DNA of 64,000 nt from Triticum aestivum. Lineage: Eukaryota; Streptophyta; Magnoliopsida; Poales; Poaceae. Positions 47,432 to 58,282 of the stretch are shown here, piece by piece. The notes beneath the pieces are model-generated. The model searched no databases, was not told the DNA's origin, and was given only the letters and a program-made list of their open reading frames with translations. The position numbers and the translations under genes are program-made. The DNA lies in assembly GCF_018294505.1 (NCBI RefSeq), contig NC_057798.1, positions 368,955,370 to 369,019,369 on the forward strand. The letters run 5' to 3'. Within the stretch, counting starts at the first letter, position 1, and each line of letters starts with the position of its first letter.

Positions 47432-48846
47432 AAGGAAATGTCATAGCAGATGCGTTGAGCCGCAAGAGTTATGTTAACACGCTCATTACCAGAGGATTAC
47501 CAAAGGAGTTAGCAGATGACCTTCTAGAGCTATGCTTGGAGATAGTTCCTAGAGGTTATGTTGCAGCATTAGAAATTCAGTCCACTCTTTTGGGTAAGAT
47601 CAGAGAAGCCGAGAAGACAGACAAGGAGATTGCTGAGAGAAAAGAAAGGATGAGTAAAGAAAAGGCTAAAGGAATTTGTGAGGAGGAGGACGACACCTTA
47701 TGGTTTGAAGATCGTATTTATGTGCCTAATGACCCTAAGATCAGGAAGTTGATTCTTCAGGAGGCCCATGACTCGCCTTACTTGATTCACCCAGGTAACA
47801 CCAAGATGTATCTGGATTTGAAGGAAATTTTCTGGTGGACAGGAATGAAGAAGGATATAGCCGAGTATGTAGCAGTATGTGATGTATGTCAGAGAGTCAA
47901 GGCAGAGCATCAGAAGCTAGACGGATTGCTACAGCCGTTGTCGATACCTTAATGTAAGTGGGATAAACTTGGCCTGGATTTTATCACTGGATTACCCAGG
48001 ACTCGTTCAGGCTATGACTCTATCTGGGTTGTAGTCGATCGTTTGACGAAAGTAGCCCATTTCATCCTGGTGAAGACAACTTATATGAGTGCTAAATTGG
48101 CAAAGATATACATGACCAGGATCGTATGTCTACATGGAGTTCCAAGGACCATTGTATCAGATAGAGGAACCCAGTTTACTTCCACTTGGAATCAGTTGCA
48201 TGAAACTTTGCGTACCAGGCTAGAGTTCAGTACAACTTTTCACCCACAGACAGATGGACAGACCGAGAGAGTCAATCAGATTCTGGAAGACATGTTGAGG
48301 GCTTGTGCACTAGATTATGGATCTAGTTGGGATGACAATTTGCCCTATGCAGAGTTCTCTTATAACAACAGTTATGAAGCCAGTTTGAAGATGGCCCCTT
48401 TCGAAGCCTTATACAGAAGGAGGTGCAGGACACCGTTATCGTGGGTTCAAGCTGGAGATCGATAGTTGTTCGGACCAAACTTAATCAAAGACTCTGAAGA
48501 GAAGGTTAAGTTGATTCGCGACAGACTCAAGGTAGTCCAGTCAAGACAGAAGAGTTATGCGGATACTAAACGCAAGGAGATAGTTTACGAAGTCGGAGAC
48601 AGAGCTTATCTTTGTGTGTCCCCACTTCGAGGAGTTAAACATTTTGGAGTCAAGGGAAAGCTAGCACCATGTTTTGTGGGACCATATAGAGTTTTGGAAC
48701 GCATGGGAGAAGTTGCATACAAGTTGGAATTGCCAGAAGGATCGTCAGGAGTTCATGATGTGTTTCATGTTTCCCAGTTGAACAAGTGCCACGCAGAGAT
48801 GGCCGATATCCCTCTGAGAGATACAGTGCCACCGGAAGCAATTTAG
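47428..48846 (+). pseudogene. pol: Integrase of element H (broken)
   Basis: One frame with stops TAA 47950, TAG 48463 and TAG 48844. Zinc-binding HHCC region (HDSPYLIHPG ... CDVCQRVKAEH). The DDE core has GLDFITGLPRT, VSDRGTQFTSTW and HPQTDGQTERVNQILE, with all three catalytic positions present. The GPY/F-type region carries GPYRVLERMGEVAYKLELP and ends HDVFHVSQLNKC. The order is typical of chromovirus integrases. Confidence 0.88.
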
Positions 48847-49041
48847 TTGGATAGTGATCTGACCTATGAAGAGAAGCCAGTCAAGATTCTCGAGTTTTCC
48901 AGTCGAGTTACTTGCAGCAAGGTTATCAAGTTTTGCAAAGTTTAGTGGATCCACCATACCGAGGAGGAAGCTACCTGGGAGCAAGAAGAAGATCTTCGCA
49001 AGGACCACCCAAACCTTTTTGCTGACCAACCCGAATCTTGA
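48847..49041 (+). pseudogene. pol: Chromodomain-like C-terminus of element H
   Basis: In frame after TAG 48844 to the natural TGA 49039-49041, broken by TAG 48943. Reads WIHHTEEEATWEQEEDLRKD near the end, the conserved tail of Tekay-type chromodomains that guide integration to heterochromatin. The first part (EEKPVKILEF) fits the chromodomain start. Confidence 0.7.
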
Positions 49042-49057
49042 GGGCGAGATTCTTCTT

Positions 49058-49070
49058 AAGGGGGTAGGTT
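49058..49070 (+). other. Polypurine tract of element H
   Basis: AAGGGGGTAGGTT directly before the 3' LTR TGTAACATCCC. Confidence 0.82.
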
Positions 49071-49706
49071 TGTAACATCCCAATTTTCAATTTGGATGTT
49101 ATACATAGATCATCATATGCATATCATATTTATTTTGCATTTTGTTGTGATCCTAGAAATCTTAAGCAACTCAAGGACCAAAGGAGAGAGTTGGGGGTTT
49201 CACAAAATTCATATTTGAATTAATTTGAAATTTGAAAAGAGGATCTATTTGATTTTATTATTTTTCCCTCCAATTATGTCCAATAGTAAAAATATATGAG
49301 AGAAGATAATATGACTTCTTCAACATCAGGGAAATATTGGAGAAATAATTTAAAAAATCAAATTATTATTTTATTGGTATTTTATTTGCTATTTTATTTG
49401 AATTAGAGAAAAATTGCATTTTTGAAAATTGCATTTTAGTCTAGAAAAATGTACATCTTCTCCTAAATATTAGGTTTGGATGGTGAAAATTATTTCTGGA
49501 ATTTTTAGAATTGTTTATATTTATTTTAGGATTTTTCTTTTGCGGCGAAATTATTAAAAAAATTGTTCCACACCGACTGGGACGAAACCCAGCCGTCCCA
49601 TCCGAGTCGCCGCCGCCTCTAACTCCCGTGCGGACGCCGGACTCCGGCAAGGAGGAGTCCGGGTCGGCCTCCCCGTTGCCCCTTGCCCAAGCCGACCCCC
49701 TCGGGG
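49071..49706 (+). repeat. 3' LTR of element H, first part
   Basis: Matches 40855 onward to the GC-rich region, then is interrupted by element I. The last five bases (CGGGG, 49702-49706) are the TSD of element I. Confidence 0.88.
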
Positions 49707-51443
49707 TGTTGGGTTTCGTAGTAATTTCAAAAAATTTCCTACGCGCACACAGGATCATGTGATGCATAGCAACGAGAGGAGAGTGTTGTCTACGTACCCA
49801 ACGCAGACCGACTGCGGAAGCGATGACACGACGTAGAGGAAGTAGTCGTACGTCTTCACGATCCAACCGATCAAGCACCGAAACTACGGCACCTCCGAGT
49901 TCGAGCACACGTTCAGCTCGATGACGATCCCCGGACTCCGATCCAGCAAAGTGTCGGGGAAGAGTTTCGTCAGCACGACGGCGTGGTGACGATCTTGATG
50001 AACTACAGTAGCAGGGCTTCGCCTAAACTCCGCTACAGTATTATCGAGGAATATGGTGGCAGGGGGCACCGCACACGGCTAAGGAATCGATCACGTGGAT
50101 CAACTTGTGTCAACTTGTGTGTTTAGAGGTGCCCCTGCCTCCGTATATAAAGGAGGAGAGGAGGGGAGGCTGGCCGGCCAAGGGGGGGAGGCGCAGGAGA
50201 GTCCTACTCCCTCTGGGAGTAGGATTCCCCCTCCAATCCTAGTCCAACTAGGATTCCTCGGAGGGGAAAAGAGGAGGAGGGGCCGGCCACCTCTCCTAGT
50301 CCTAATAGGACTAGGGGAAGGGGGTGGCGCGCAGCCCATCTAGGGCAGCCCCTTCTCTTTTCCACTAAGGCCCACTATGGCCCAAATAGCTCCCGGGGGG
50401 TTCCGGTAACCCCCTCGGTATTCCGGTAAAATCCCGATTTCACCCGGAATACTTCCGACATCCAAATATAGGCTTCCAATATATCAATCTTTACGTCTCG
50501 ACCATTTCGAGACTCCTCGTCATGTCCGTGATCACATCCGGGACTCCGAACAACCTTCGGTACATCAAAATGCATAAACTCATAATATAACTGTCATCGT
50601 AACCTTAAGCGTGCGGACCCTACGGGTTCGAGAACAATGTAGACATGACCGAGACACGTCTCTGGTCAATAACCAATAGTGGGACCTGGATGCCCATATT
50701 GGCTCCTACATATTCTACGAAGATCTTTATCGGTCAGACCGCATAACAACATACGTTGTTCCCTTTGTCATCGGTATGTTACTTGCCCGAGATTCGATCG
50801 TCGGTATCCAATACCTAGTTCAATCTCGTTACCGGCAAGTCTCTTTACTCGTTCCGTAATACATCATCTCACAACTAACATATTAGTTGTAATGCTTGCA
50901 AGGCTTATGTGATGTGTATTACCGAGAGGGCCCAGAGATACCTCTCCGACAATCGGAGTGACAAATCCTAATCTCGAAATACGCCAACCCAACATCGACC
51001 ATTGGAGACACCTGTAGTACTCCTTTATAATCACCCAGTTACGTTGTGACGTTTGGTAGTACCCAAAGTGTTCCTCCGGTAAACGGGAGTTGCATAATCT
51101 CATAGTCATAGGAACATGTATAAGTCATGAAGAAAGCAATAGCAACATACTAAACGATCAGGTGCTAAGCTAATGGAATGGGTCATGTCAATCAGATCAT
51201 TCAACTAATGATGTGACCTCGTTAATCAAATAACAACTCATTGTTCATGGTTAGGAAACATAACCATCTTTGATTAACGAGCTAGTCAAGTAGAGGCATA
51301 CTAGTGACACTTTGTTTGTCTATGTATTCACACATGTATTATGTTTCCGGTTAATACAATTCTAGCATGAATAATAAACATTTATCATGAGATAAGGAAA
51401 TAAATAATAACTTTATTATTGCCTCTAGGGCATATTTCCTTCA
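49707..51443 (-). repeat. 3' LTR of element I
   Basis: 1737 bp. Compared with the other LTR it has an extra TTAT near 50731, and differs at two bases (near 50680 and 51050). TATA-like TTTATATA lies near 50144-50152 on the minus strand, with three inverted repeats upstream of it at 50203-50315. ORFs in the LTR are incidental. Confidence 0.95.
50203..50315 (-). promoter_or_regulatory. Three adjacent hairpins in the U3 of element I
   Basis: Inverted repeats with 9-10-bp perfect stems and 1-3-nt loops: CCTACTCCC/GGGAGTAGG (50203-50223), AATCCTAGT/ACTAGGATT (50235-50255) and CCTAGTCCTA/TAGGACTAGG (50295-50315). They lie about 50-165 bp upstream (element direction) of the TATA-like box. The same set is at 57041-57153 in the other LTR. 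A regulatory role is inference. Confidence 0.5.
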
Positions 51444-51455
51444 GTCTCCCACTTG
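51444..51455 (-). other. Polypurine tract of element I
   Basis: AAGTGGGAGAC on the minus strand, next to the 3' LTR. Confidence 0.85.
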
Positions 51456-53074
51456 CACTAGAGTCAATAATCTAGATCACATCACCATGTGATTAACATC
51501 GATAGTTCACATCATCATGTGATTAACACCCATAGTTCACATCGCTATGTGACCAACACCCAAAGGGTTTACTAGATTCAGTAATCTAGTTCACATCGCT
51601 ATGTGATTAACACCCAAGGAGTACTAAGGTGTGATCATGTTTTGCTTGTGAGAGAATCTTAGTCAACGGGTCTGCCACATTCAGATCCACATGTATTTTG
51701 CAAATTTCTATGTCAACAATGCTCTGCATGGAGCTACTCTAGCTAATTGCTCCCACTTTCAGTATGTATCTAGACCAAGACTTAGAGTCATCTAGATTAG
51801 TGTCAAACTTGCATCGGCGTAACCCTTTACGACGAACCTTTTTCCACTTCCATAATCGAGAAACATATCCTTATTTCACTAAGGATAATTTTGACCGCTG
51901 TCCAGTGATCTACTCCTAGATCACTATTGTACTCCCTTGCCAAACTCAGTGGTAGGGCATACAATAGATCTGGTATACAGCATGGCATACTTTATAGAAC
52001 CTATGACTGAGGCATAGGGAATGACTTTCATTCTCTTTCTATTTTCTGTCGTGGTCGGGCTTTGAGTCTTACTCAACTTCACACCTTGTAACACAGGCAA
52101 GAACTCTTTCTTTGACTGTTTCATTTTGAACTACTTCAAAATCTTGTCAAGGTATGTACTCATTGGAAAAACTTATCAAGCGTCTTGATCTATCTCTATA
52201 AATCTTGATACTCAATATGTAAGCAGCTTTTACCGAAGTCTTTATTTGAAAAACTCCTTTCAAACACTCCTTTATGCTTTACAGAATAATTCTACATTAT
52301 TTCCGATCAACAATATGTCATTCACATATACTTTATCAAAAATGCTATAGTGCTCCCACTCACTTTCTTGTAAATACAGGCTTCACCGCAAGTCTGTATA
52401 AAACTATATGCTTTGATCACACTATCAAAACGTTTATTCCAACTCCGAGAGGCTTGCACCAGTCCATAAATGGATCGCTGGAGCTTGCACACTTTGTTAG
52501 CTCCCTTTGGATCGACAAAACCTTCCGGTTGCATCATATACAACTCTTCTTCCAGAAATCCATTCAGGAATGCAGTTTTGACATTCATCTGCCAAATTTC
52601 ATAATCATAAAATGCGGCAATCGCTAACATGATTCGGACGGACTTAAGCATCGCTACGGGTGAGAAGGTCTCATCGTAGTCAATCCCTTGAACTTGTCGA
52701 AAACCTTTTGCGACAAGTCGAGCTTTGTAGACAGTAACATTACCATCAGCGTCAGTCTTCTTCTTAAAGATCCATTTATTCTCAATTGCTTGCCGATCAT
52801 CGGGCAAGTCAACCAAAGTCCATACTTTGTTCTCATACATGGATCCCATCTCAGATTTCATGGCTTCAAGCCATTTTGCGGAATCTGGGCTCACCATCGC
52901 TTCTTCATAGTTCGTAGGTTCATCATGATCTAGTAGCATGACTTCCAGAAAAAGATTATCGTACCACTCTGGCGCGGATCTTACTCTGGTTGATCTACGA
53001 GGTTCAGTAGTATCTTGTTCTGAAGTTTCATGATCATCATCATTAGCTTCCTCACTAACTGGTGTATGTGTCAC
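51456..53074 (-). pseudogene. pol: Reverse transcriptase and RNase H region of element I (broken)
   Basis: The frame 53074-52322 holds the copia RT start: KWLEAMKSEMGSMYENKVW, YKARLVAKGF, DYDETFSPV, VKTAFLNGFLEEELYMMQPE, SIYGLVQASRSWN. A frameshift follows directly before the catalytic box, which reads YVND instead of YVDD at 52317-52328. Further stops break the rest; a short frame 52124-51924 still shows FLPVLQGVKLSKTQSPTT and VIPYASVIGSIKYAML. RNase H remains run to about 51650. It cannot encode an active enzyme. Confidence 0.85.
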
Positions 53075-53320
53075 AGAAACAGTTTTCTATGATGTACTAC
53101 TTTCCAATAAGGGAGCAGGTACAGTTACCTCGTCAAGTTCTACTTTCCTCCCACTCACTTCTTTCGAGAGAAACTCCTTCTCCAGAAAGTTTCCGAATTT
53201 AGCAACAAAAGTCTTGCCTTTCGGATCTGTGATAGAAGGTGTATCCAATAGTTTCCTTTGGATATCCTATGAAGACGCACTTCTCCGATTTGAGTTTGAG
53301 CTTATCAGGATGAAACCTTT
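53075..53320 (-). pseudogene. pol: Linker between integrase and RT of element I
   Basis: Decayed coding sequence between the C-terminal integrase part and RT. No long frame remains. Confidence 0.5.
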
Positions 53321-54030
53321 TCATATAAGCATCGCAACCCCAAATTTAAGAAACGACAGCTTAGGTTTCTTGCCAAACCATAGTTCACACGGTGTCGTCT
53401 CAACGGATTTAGATGGTGCCCTATTTAACGTGAATGCAGCTGTCTCTAATGCATAACCCCAAAACGATAGTGGTAGATCGGTAAGACACATCATAGATCG
53501 CACCGTATCTAATAAAGTACGGTTATGACGTTCGGACACACCATTACATTGTGGTGTTCTAGGTGGCATGAGTAGTGAAACTATTTCACATTGTTTTTAA
53601 CTGAAGGCCAAACTCGTAACTCAAATACTCTTCTCTACGATCAGATCGTAGAAACTTTATTTTCTTGTTACGATGATTTTTCACTTCACTCTGAAATTCT
53701 TTGAACTTTTCAAATGTTTCAGACTTATGTTTCATCAAGTAGATATACTCATATCTGCTCAAATCATCTGTGAAGATCAGAAAATAATGATATCTGTCGC
53801 GAGCCTCAATATTCATCGGACCACATACATCAGTATGTATGATTTTCAACAAATCTATTGCTCGCTCCATTGTTCCGAAGAACAGAGTCTTTAGTCATCT
53901 TGCCTAAGAGGCATGGTTCGCAAGCATCAACTGATTCATAATCAAGTGATTCCAAAAGCCCATCAGTATGGAGTTTCTTCATGCGCTTTACACCAATATG
54001 ACCTAAACGGCAGTGCTACAAACAAGTTGC
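53321..54030 (-). pseudogene. pol: Integrase of element I (broken)
   Basis: From the right: zinc-binding part (about 54030-53890, with a CEPCLLGKM-type segment). Core frame 53870-53586 reads MERAIDLLKIIHTDVCGPM, FTDDLSRYEYIYLMK and LRSDRREEYLS. A second frame 53569-53321 reads RTPQCNGVSERHNRTLLDTV and FWGYALETAAFTLNRAPSKS. A frameshift near 53580 separates the two. The order zinc finger-core-C-terminus upstream of RT is copia-type. Confidence 0.82.
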
Positions 54031-54259
54031 ACTTATCATTATTAACTTTGCATCTTTTGGTTTCAAGATTATGTGTATCATTATGATCGAGATCCAACGA
54101 GCTATTTTCATTGGGTGTGTAACCATATAAGGTTTCATTCATGTAAACAGAACAACAATTTATTCTCTTACTTAAATGAATAACCGTATTACAATAAACA
54201 TGATCAAATCATATTCATGCTCAACGCCAACACCAAATAACACTTATTCAGGTTCAACA

Positions 54260-54508
54260 CTAATCCCGAAAGTATAGGGAGTGTGCGACGATGATCATAT
54301 CAATCTTGGAACCACTTCCAACATACATCGTCACTTCACCCTTAACTAGTCTCTGTTTATTCTGCAACTCCCGTTTTGAGTTACTAATCTTAGCAACTGA
54401 ACTAGTATCAAATACTGAGGGATTGCTATAAACACTAGTAAAGTACACATCAATAACATGTATATCAAATATACTTATGTTCACTTTGCCATCCTTCTTT
54501 TCCGCCAA
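54260..54508 (-). pseudogene. pol: Protease region of element I (broken)
   Basis: Frame with VFDTSSVAKISN at the place of the retropepsin DTGS active site (Gly replaced by Ser), then QRLVKGEVTMYVGSGSKI. A stop lies between it and the zinc-knuckle region upstream. Confidence 0.68.
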
Positions 54509-55305
54509 TCACTTGGGGTAGATCCGCTTCCAGTGACCAGTCCCTTTGCAGTAGAAGCTCTTAGTCTCAGGCTTAGGACCAGACTTGGGCTTCTTCACTT
54601 GAGCAACAACTTGCTTGCTGTTCTTCTTGAAGTTCCCCTTCTTCCCTTTGCCCTTTTCTTGAAACTAGTGGTCTTGTCAATCATCAACACTTGATGCTCT
54701 TTCTTGATTTCTACCTTCGTCGATTTCAATATCACGAAGAGCTCGGGAATCGTTTTCGTCATCCCTTGCATACTATAGTTCATCATGAAGTTCAGTAACT
54801 TAGTGATGGTGACTAGAGAATTCTGTCAATCACTATCTTATCTGGAAGATTAACTCCCACTTGATTCAAGCAATTGAAGTACCCAGACAATCTGAGCACA
54901 TGCTCACTAGTTGAGCGATTCTCCTCCATCTTTTAGCTATAGAACTTGTTGGAGACTTCATATCTCTCAACTCGGGTATTTGCTTGAAATATTAACTTCA
55001 ATTACTGGAACATCTCATATGGTCCATGATGTTCAAAACATCTTTGAAGTCCCGATTCTAAGCCGTTAAGCATGGTGCACTTAAACTATCAAGTAGTCAT
55101 CATATTGAGCTAGCCAAACATTCATAACGTCTGCATCTGCTCCTGCAATAGGTCCGTCACCTAGCGGTGCATCAAGGACATAATTCTTCTGTGCAGCAAT
55201 GAGGATAAACCTCAGATCGCGGATCAAATCCGCATCATTGCTACTAACATTTTTCAACACAATTTTCTCTAGGAACATATCAAAATAAACATATGAAAGC
55301 AACAA
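54509..55305 (-). pseudogene. gag: Gag of element I (broken)
   Basis: N-terminal frame 55305-55081 contains IRDLRFILIAAQKNYVLDAP, matching the start of copia gag. Downstream only fragments are open (for example 54786-54595). A decayed zinc knuckle (FYCKGTGHWKR, first and last Cys not both kept) lies near 54500-54550. Several stops and shifts. Confidence 0.68.
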
Positions 55306-56530
55306 CGCAAGCTATTGATTTTACAACATAATTTGCAAAATACTATCAGGACTAAGTTCATGATAAATTTAAGTTCAATTAATCATATTACTTAAGAACT
55401 CCCACTTAGACAGACATCCCTCTAATCCTCTAAGTGATCACGTGATCCAAATCAACTAAACCATGTCCGATCATCACGTGAGATGGAGTAGTTTTCAATG
55501 GTGAACATCGTTATGTTGATCATATCTACTATATGATTCACGCTCGACCTTTCGGTCTCCGTGTTCCGAGGCCATATCTGCATATGCTAGGCTCGTCAAG
55601 TTTAACCTGAGTATTCTGCGTGCGCAACTGTTTTGCACCCGTTGTATTTGAACGTAGAGCCTATCACACCCGATCATCACGTGGTGTCTCAGCACGAAGA
55701 ACTTTCGCAACGGTGCATACTCAGGGAGAACACTTCTTGATAATTTAGTGAGAGATCATCTTATTATGCTACCGTCAATCAAAGCAAGATAAGATGCATA
55801 AAAAGATAAACATCACATGCAATCAATATAAGTGATATGATATGGTCATCATCATCTTGTGCTTGTGATCTCCATCTCCGAAGCACCGTCATGATCACCA
55901 TCGTCACCGGCGCGACACCTTGATCTCCATCGTAGCATCATTGTCGTCTCGCCAATCTTATGCTTTCACGACTATCACTACCATTTAGTAATAAAGTAAA
56001 GCATTACATCGCGATTGCATTGCATACAATAAAGCGACAACCATATGGCTCCTGCCAGTTGCCGATAACTTGGTTACAAAACATGATCATCTCATACAAT
56101 AAAATTCAGCATCATGCCTTGACCATATCACATCACAACATGCCCTGCAAAAACAAGTTAGACGTCCTCTACTTTGTTGTTGCATGTTTTACGTGGCTGC
56201 TACGGGCTTAAGTAAGAACCAATCTCACCTACGCATCAAAACCACAACGATAGTTTGTCAAATAGACTCCGTTTTAACCTTCGCAAGGACCGGGCGTAGC
56301 CATACTTGGTTCAACTAAAGTTGGAGAGGCAGTCGCCCGCAAGCCATCTCTGTGCAAAGCACGTCGAGGGAACCGGTCTCGCGTAAGCGTACGCGTAAGG
56401 TTGGTCCGGGTCGTCTCGTCCAACAATACCGCCGAACCAAAATATGACATGCTGGTAGGCAGTATGACTTGTATCGTCCACAACTCACTTGTGTTCTACT
56501 CGTGCATATAACATCAACATCAATAACCTA
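55306..56530 (-). other. 5' leader of element I
   Basis: About 1.2 kb between PBS and gag. It carries the long untranslated leader known for BARE-type elements. No supported ORF. Confidence 0.65.
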
Positions 56531-56543
56531 GGCTCTGATACCA
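56531..56543 (-). other. PBS of element I
   Basis: TGGTATCAGAGCC on the minus strand, 1 bp from the 5' LTR. A perfect initiator-Met-type site. Confidence 0.92.
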
Positions 56544-56544
56544 C

Positions 56545-58277
56545 TGTTGGGTTTCGTAGTAATTTCAAAAAATTTCCTACGCGCACACAGGATCATGTGA
56601 TGCATAGCAACGAGAGGAGAGTGTTGTCTACGTACCCAACGCAGACCGACTGCGGAAGCGATGACACGACGTAGAGGAAGTAGTCGTACGTCTTCACGAT
56701 CCAACCGATCAAGCACCGAAACTACGGCACCTCCGAGTTCGAGCACACGTTCAGCTCGATGACGATCCCCGGACTCCGATCCAGCAAAGTGTCGGGGAAG
56801 AGTTTCGTCAGCACGACGGCGTGGTGACGATCTTGATGAACTACAGTAGCAGGGCTTCGCCTAAACTCCGCTACAGTATTATCGAGGAATATGGTGGCAG
56901 GGGGCACCGCACACGGCTAAGGAATCGATCACGTGGATCAACTTGTGTCAACTTGTGTGTTTAGAGGTGCCCCTGCCTCCGTATATAAAGGAGGAGAGGA
57001 GGGGAGGCTGGCCGGCCAAGGGGGGGAGGCGCAGGAGAGTCCTACTCCCTCTGGGAGTAGGATTCCCCCTCCAATCCTAGTCCAACTAGGATTCCTCGGA
57101 GGGGAAAAGAGGAGGAGGGGCCGGCCACCTCTCCTAGTCCTAATAGGACTAGGGGAAGGGGGTGGCGCGCAGCCCATCTAGGGCAGCCCCTTCTCTTTTC
57201 CACTAAGGCCCACTATGGCCCAAATAGCTCCCGGGGGGTTCCGGTAACCCCCTCGGTATTCCGGTAAAATCCCGATTTCACCCGGAATACTTCCGACATC
57301 CAAATATAGGCTTCCAATATATCAATCTTTACGTCTCGACCATTTCGAGACTCCTCGTCATGTCCGTGATCACATCCGGGACTCCGAACAACCTTCGGTA
57401 CATCAAAATGCATAAACTCATAATATAACTGTCATCGTAACCTTAAGCGTGCGGACCCTACGGGTTCGAGAACAATGTAGACATGACCGAGACACGTCTC
57501 TGGTCAATAACCAATAGCGGGACCTGGATGCCCATATTGGCTCCTACATATTCTACGAAGATCTCGGTCAGACCGCATAACAACATACGTTGTTCCCTTT
57601 GTCATCGGTATGTTACTTGCCCGAGATTCGATCGTCGGTATCCAATACCTAGTTCAATCTCGTTACCGGCAAGTCTCTTTACTCGTTCCGTAATACATCA
57701 TCTCACAACTAACATATTAGTTGTAATGCTTGCAAGGCTTATGTGATGTGTATTACCGAGAGGGCCCAGAGATACCTCTCCGACAATCGGAGTGACAAAT
57801 CCTAATCTCGAAATACGCCAACCCAACATCGACCATTGGAGACACCTGTAGTACTCCTTTATAATCACCCAGTTACGTTGTGACATTTGGTAGTACCCAA
57901 AGTGTTCCTCCGGTAAACGGGAGTTGCATAATCTCATAGTCATAGGAACATGTATAAGTCATGAAGAAAGCAATAGCAACATACTAAACGATCAGGTGCT
58001 AAGCTAATGGAATGGGTCATGTCAATCAGATCATTCAACTAATGATGTGACCTCGTTAATCAAATAACAACTCATTGTTCATGGTTAGGAAACATAACCA
58101 TCTTTGATTAACGAGCTAGTCAAGTAGAGGCATACTAGTGACACTTTGTTTGTCTATGTATTCACACATGTATTATGTTTCCGGTTAATACAATTCTAGC
58201 ATGAATAATAAACATTTATCATGAGATAAGGAAATAAATAATAACTTTATTATTGCCTCTAGGGCATATTTCCTTCA
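56545..58277 (-). repeat. 5' LTR of element I
   Basis: 1733 bp, nearly identical to 49707-51443. TATA-like TTTATATA lies at about 56981-56989 on the minus strand. Confidence 0.95.
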
Positions 58278-58282
58278 CGGGG

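Larger units (their letters stand above)
49707..58277 (-). mobile_element. Element I: BARE1/WIS/Angela-type Ty1-copia retrotransposon
   Basis: 8571 bp with perfect TSD CGGGG (49702-49706 and 58278-58282). LTRs are 49707-51443 and 56545-58277. PBS 56531-56543 and PPT 51444-51455 show minus orientation. The order gag-protease-integrase-RT is copia-type. LTR edges (TGTTGGG... and ...ATTTCCTTCA) and many LTR phrases match the very abundant Triticeae BARE1/WIS/Angela group. The two LTRs differ by two substitutions and one 4-bp indel, so insertion was recent, but the coding region is broken throughout. Confidence 0.93.

Noticed and set aside
50095..50343. ORFs in the element I LTR (identical pair at 56933-57181)
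   Set aside because: Duplicated with the LTR and open on both strands because of GC richness.
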